64,000 bases of DNA from NCBI GenBank assembly GCA_001692895.1, contig KV748181.1:1369640-1433639 (forward strand), in the 5' to 3' direction. Position 1 is the stretch's first letter. Every line of letters starts with the position of its first letter. The DNA is from Cenococcum geophilum 1.58. Its lineage: Eukaryota > Ascomycota > Dothideomycetes > Gloniales > Gloniaceae. The translations under genes were made by a program, and so were the position numbers. Below the pieces are notes generated by a model. The model was not told where the DNA came from and did no database searches. It saw nothing but the letters and a program-made list of their open reading frames with translations. Of the stretch, positions 59,901 through 64,000 are shown piece by piece.

Positions 59901-61000
59901 ACTAATTTACTATAGCTTTAATCTTCTTTAGATTTATATTAAGTTGGCCTAATTTAATAACGAATTTAATAAAATCTATCTTCCTAGTAAAGAACTTGCA
60001 TTTCTTAATTATTACTAGTATTTACTCTTCCTATAGTTTCTTTAAGACCTATTTAACGTATTCTCCATGCTTTTCCTTACTTATTAAGTAGATAATATTA
60101 TTATTAAGATATACTATAACAAATTCGTCTAGGTATTCTCTTAATATATTACTAATACGCTTTTAAAATATTGCTAGTACGTTTATAAGCCTAAACTATA
60201 TTACTAATAGTTTATATAGTCCTTCCTTTAATCTAAAGGTTGCCTTTTATTTATTACCTTTCTTAATCCTAATTTAATGGTACGCCTATCTTAGATCTAT
60301 TTTTATAAAGATTTATATATTACTAATCCTATCTTAGATTTCACTAATTAAGGGTAAAGAATACCTATCCTTCCTAATAATGCTATTTAACTATTTATAG
60401 TTAATGCATTGTCTAAGTTTTCTATTTTTCTTTAGTACAAATAGTACTGGATATCCTGCTAATACTTATAATAGTCTAATATATCCCTTTCGTAAGTTTT
60501 CCTAGATAAACTCTTTTAACGCTCTCCCTTTTTCTTTAATAAGCTTATAGATTGGAAAGTGTCGGAATAAAAGGAATTATATATTTACGGTACCGACCTA
60601 ACACGTACTATCGCACATTATTTCCATACTATTTCATATTGTTTTATATTGTTTCCTACTATTGGCTGGCCTACCACTAGCGCCTTGGCGGCCCTCGCGA
60701 CATATCTACTTACTACCCCTAACGATAGACAAGAACAACAAGAATCAATCAACAACATTTCCTAACACCTAGGTGTATACCCCTGTGATTCTAACAGAAA
60801 GAACCTTAGACTTATTTTATAGTCCTATGCTGTATACTTTAATAGCTTTTTACTTTTTAGTAACTATAGTTTCTTGCTATACTTATAGTATCTCTTTAGT
60901 ATATAACTTAGTCCTTTATTTATTTCTTTATAGGTCGCCCCTACTTAGTACTATACTATCTTAGCTTATTATCGCATTTTATAGCGTTAAATATCTTTAA
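59901..61000 (-). pseudogene. Chromovirus reverse transcriptase (split by a solo LTR)
   Basis: The segment above 60796 ends DYKISLRFF and joins, after removal of the solo LTR and one gaaag, to PIYKLIKEKGRALKEFI, ENLRKGYIR, LAGYPVLFVLKKNRKLRQCINY, FIKIDLR, GLYKLLVI and FVIVYLNNNIIYL. The last is the catalytic YLDDILIYS block with both Asp residues now Asn, as G-to-A RIP changes would give. Confidence 0.88.
60560..60796. mobile_element. Solo LTR (237 bp) in the chromovirus RT
   Basis: Begins TGTCGGAATAAAAGG and ends CTAACA, with target duplication gaaag at 60555-60559 and 60797-60801. It is less AT-biased than its surroundings. No internal region is present, as after LTR-LTR recombination. The parent element is not in this window. 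The terminal TG/CA does not show strand. Confidence 0.9.
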
Positions 61001-61019
61001 TATTAACCTAACCTATAAC

Positions 61020-61320
61020 CTAATTAATCTTTAAATTATATTCCTATAACTAAGGTATTTCTAACACTACCTTACTATTCCCTAATGGTAATATATTAAA
61101 AGATATCTTAATTTATCTTCCTTTAATAGTTATCTAAATAGGTCCTATTTTAAGATTAATAATGCCTTCTCTATAGGCTATTAGATCTCCTAAAATTGTA
61201 ACTAATAAATAAGGGTGCTCCTTTTATTTATATAGTAGCCCTATCCTTTTAACTACTGCTAGTAAGATATGGTTCCTTATTACTCTACTATCTATTAACA
61301 CTTTAAACTATTAATCTTGC
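61020..61320 (-). pseudogene. Chromovirus aspartic protease
   Basis: Reads VLIDSRVIRNHILLAVVKRIGL, YLLVTILGDLI, TIKGR and ISFNILPLGNS, matching the gypsy protease pattern ALIDSGATxNFIS and the later ILPLGxxDxILG block. The active Asp is kept; the following Gly-Ala-Thr positions are altered. Confidence 0.78.
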
Positions 61321-61446
61321 CATTTAACTTATAGATTTAGGTATTATCCTTAAATTCCTTTAAGGGTTTAAGGCTCTACTACTAGCTCCCTCTAGTTCTA
61401 TAGGCCTCTACTTTTCCTAACTATTGGCTACTAAATCCTATTATAC

Positions 61447-61633
61447 TGTCACGGCACTAACCTGACACGTTGTTATGATTCAGTGTTGTCATAACACGAG
61501 CACGGACCTGACCCCTGAGCGACGTGTATATATACCACCTTACCTCCTACATAGATCCTCATACGACATCGTTTGTCAATTATACACAGTTACCTCGTAC
61601 ATCGTACCTTGATAGTCCGCACGTACTGTAACA
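61447..61633. repeat. TRIM LTR, left copy
   Basis: TGTCACGGCACTAACC to ACTGTAACA, with a near-identical partner at 62531-62717. Differences are mainly C/T and G/A. Confidence 0.92.
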
Positions 61634-62530
61634 GTATGTCGTGTTATCTTATACGCCCCCGGTAGGGCTTTGTTTCCACCGTTCTAAAGCTAAAGCTACG
61701 ACCCTACCCCGGGCGGGATTCTTACCCTCGTTCCACGTTAATGCGACCCAGTAAAATCTCTGTTAAATCTATTTGAGTACCCGAGCCGATCTCTCCGTCT
61801 CCTCTTTAAGTTTCTAAGCTGGCAGTAGGGAGATACCCTGCGGGCTATAGTTTCTCTTTTTAGTCTCTGAGTTTCCTAGGCCGGCAGCAGGGAGACACCC
61901 TGCGGGCTATGGTTCCTCGTCTTAGTCTCTAAGTCTCCGTATCTAGCCATACTTCTACTTCACGTCCCGAGTTTCTAAGCCGGCTGTAGGGAGACACCCT
62001 ACGGGCTATATTCCTCGTGTCTTAATTACAGTGTAAGACTATAGGTTACCGATCTTAATCTCTCCGTCTCTCCGTCTTCGAATCCGTATAGATAGTACTT
62101 TAAGTTTACCGCGATAAGAATCTACGTCTTAACCTCGATCTCCGTACTCCGAGCCTGTCGAATCTATACCTTGATCTCCGCACTCCGAGCCTTTCGAGTC
62201 TACGCCTTAACCTTAATCTCCGCAACTTTGAGCCTTTTAAGAGTTAATATCCGCAATACGCCCCGCGGTTACATTTTTTTTCATCTCCCCCGTTTTACCC
62301 CTTTGCCTTCGGCTTTATTTAGTGCTTAAGACAAGCACTAGCGGAGAGCGATGTAGTAGGGATATAGGTAGAAGGGTTTGAGGACTATAAGGACGAGGAC
62401 CTTTAAGGACTAGAAGGACGAGAACCTTTAAGGACTGGAAGGATAAGGATATGTGGTCTATTTTTTTACTTCCGTGTTTTTACTACTGTTACTTGGCTTA
62501 CAGGAGCTCGCCTTATTAGGAGGGATATAC

Positions 62531-62717
62531 TGTTACGGCACTAACCTAACACGTTGTTATAATTTAGTGTAGTTATGACATGAGCACGGACCTGACCCCT
62601 AAGCGACGTGTATATATACTACCTTACCTCCTATATAGATCCTCACACGATATTGTTTGTCAATTATACACAGTCACCTCGTACATCGTACCTTGATAGT
62701 CCGCACGTACTGTAACA
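62531..62717. repeat. TRIM LTR, right copy
   Basis: TGTTACGGCACTAACC to ACTGTAACA, preceded by a short purine tract (aggaggga) that could be a polypurine tract, which would place the element on the plus strand. Confidence 0.92.
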
Positions 62718-62722
62718 TATAC

Positions 62723-64000
62723 TTAGCTTACTCTTTAGCTAATGCCTAGTTCGCTTTTTATCCTTAATATACTATAGATATATATTTTCTAGGTATTCTC
62801 ACTACTATTATCTGTCTAAGCATTCTTCTATAAGGAATCTTCCTAGTTAAAGTATTAAGTCTCCTAACTCCTAAACTTTTATTAGATACCAGCCGTGCAT
62901 ATATTTAGTATTTTTGTACTATTACTTATCTAGCGTCTAATATATCCTTATAGGGTATTTCCGGTTCTTTTCTTTTAAGTTTTTATACATTTTATATATA
63001 TTATCTATATATGCAATCCACGCTAATATATAATACACTAGGTACTTTAGGTTAACTTTTAACTTATCTTTATTCTTAAGTTTAAACCTTTATCACGCTA
63101 ATCTAAATGTTATAACTTTATTTGCGGGTACTAATATATGTCTCTTACTTCTTTAGTCCTCTAATTATTCCTCTAGATCTTTTAACGTTATAATTAAGGC
63201 TCCCTTAATATAATTTATTACTTTTTCCATAATTAGGTGGTCCTAGATAACTTTTTTATTTAACTATATATAGAAATCTTCCCACTTATTATTGTGCCTT
63301 TGCCTATACTACTTTTAGTATAGCTGTTAGAGTATATACGGCTTATCCGTAAGGAAGTATCTTCTTATTACTACGTTATAATAGCCCTTTATATACCGTT
63401 TCTTAAACCTAGTTAAAATCCCTAAATCCTCTTTATTTTCTAGTTTGGTAAGCTACTTAGCTTTTAGTGTGCCTACTTTTAGCCTATTAGTAATTCTTTA
63501 TACTAGTGCTTTATCTTATATACAACCTAGTGTATTAGATTTTATATCTAGTTTCTTTTCTTACTATGCGATAATTCTTATTCTAAATTTATCCATTATT
63601 TCTTTAACTATTTATCTTATAAGTAGATCCTTAAAGCCTTCCTGCTTCTTAATTATAGTATTAACTTTTTAATCTTTAGTTTAAACACTATATTTAACTA
63701 ATAAGTCCTCTAGGTTTATATATCTGTCTCTTAATCTAATTGCTGTTTATACTATGAATTCTCTAATCTATAGTAAAGCCTTTTGCCTTTTACTTATAGG
63801 TGTCCTTATTTATACTCCGAATTTTTAGTCCCTTAGATTCTTTAATCCTAAGCTTACTTCTTTTTTAAGCTACGCTTTAGCCTTAGTTTAACTAGGCTTT
63901 TCTAGTATTCTTATCTTATCTTAAGAGTCTTAAATCTTACTTATCTTACTTTAAGAGTTTTATACCTTTAGGAAACTTCGTCCTAAGCTTATTTATATAT
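62723..64000 (-). pseudogene. Probable chromovirus gag region
   Basis: Inferred from position: it lies upstream of the protease on the minus strand. The sequence is strongly RIP-mutated and I could not make out a zinc knuckle or a convincing gag motif. It continues beyond the window. Confidence 0.4.

Larger units (their letters stand above)
61447..62717. mobile_element. TRIM-like element (1271 bp, 187-bp LTRs, no coding capacity)
   Basis: LTRs at 61447-61633 and 62531-62717 both start TG and end TGTAACA. The target duplication tatac is at 61442-61446 and 62718-62722. The internal 897 bp has no open frame and is less RIP-mutated than its host. It contains three copies of a hairpin-forming segment (gcagggagacaccctgc at about 61822-61842, 61885-61902, 61986-62001), a threefold repeat built on atctccgcactccgagcc (62138-62235), and purine-rich repeats with the word aaggactggaaggac (62380-62450). 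It must depend on proteins of another LTR element. No primer-binding site was recognised. Confidence 0.9.
57830..64000 (-). mobile_element. Chromoviral Ty3/gypsy element, RIP-degraded, truncated by window edge
   Basis: The minus-strand order is (gag), protease, RT, RNase H, integrase, chromodomain, as in fungal chromoviruses (integrase after RT). A solo LTR and a TRIM element interrupt it. Neither of its own LTRs was identified. The 5' end lies beyond 64000. All frames contain TAA/TAG from RIP. Confidence 0.88.

Noticed and set aside
60773..60964. Plus-strand 63-codon open stretch
   Set aside because: It spans the end of the solo LTR and antisense chromovirus RT sequence.
63445..63672. Plus-strand 75-codon hydrophobic open stretch
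   Set aside because: Opposite the probable gag region and composed of AT-driven hydrophobic codons.

Overview
The window looks like a repeat-rich, AT-rich compartment of a filamentous ascomycete (Pezizomycotina) genome. Almost everything carries the signature of repeat-induced point mutation (RIP): TpA is very common, CpA and TpG are scarce, and old reading frames can be followed for hundreds of codons when TAA/TAG at former Gln (CAA/CAG) and Trp (TGG) codons are read through. I see no intact host gene, no rRNA or tRNA, and no CRISPR array. The families recognised (Ty1/copia, chromoviral Ty3/gypsy, hAT, Plavaka-type DNA transposon, Tad-like LINE ORF1, DUF3435 recombinase, fungal BTB/POZ protein) are all typical of fungi.

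Layout. 1-13.1 kb: degraded gene relics, mostly unidentified, including one about 680 codons long with in-frame tandem repeats (5.8-7.9 kb) and a fungal BTB/POZ protein relic (12.0-13.0 kb); minisatellites and a telomere-like CCCTTA tract also lie here. 13.4-30.9 kb: a DUF3435 tyrosine-recombinase gene (minus strand) split by a Ty1/copia element (A, 14561-29460). A itself carries a hAT transposon (15008-18200) in its leader and a second, unrelated Ty1/copia element (20096-25557) in its gag-pol frame. 31.0-40.7 kb: a Plavaka-like transposase (minus strand) split by a second member of the A family (B, 33827-39773). 43.05-51.19 kb: a third member (C) that contains an ORF1-only LINE-like insertion (44840-47014). 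51.2-57.8 kb: heavily degraded sequence with unidentified frames and a 261-bp-offset direct repeat. 57.8-64.0 kb: a minus-strand chromovirus (gag?-PR-RT-RH-IN-chromodomain) interrupted by a solo LTR (60560-60796) and by a 1.27-kb TRIM-like element with 187-bp LTRs (61447-62717). The chromovirus runs off the right edge.

Insertion boundaries were set from target-site duplications read directly: cttag (A), atatt (B), ctatt (C), cctta (second copia), actggaag (hAT, 8 bp), a 13-bp duplication (LINE), gaaag (solo LTR) and tatac (TRIM). They give a relative history: the DUF3435 and Plavaka genes are older than A and B; A is older than the hAT and the second copia element; C is older than the LINE; the chromovirus is older than the solo LTR and the TRIM. 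RIP intensity is uneven. The hAT, the LINE, the TRIM and the 5' half of the second copia element are only lightly mutated.
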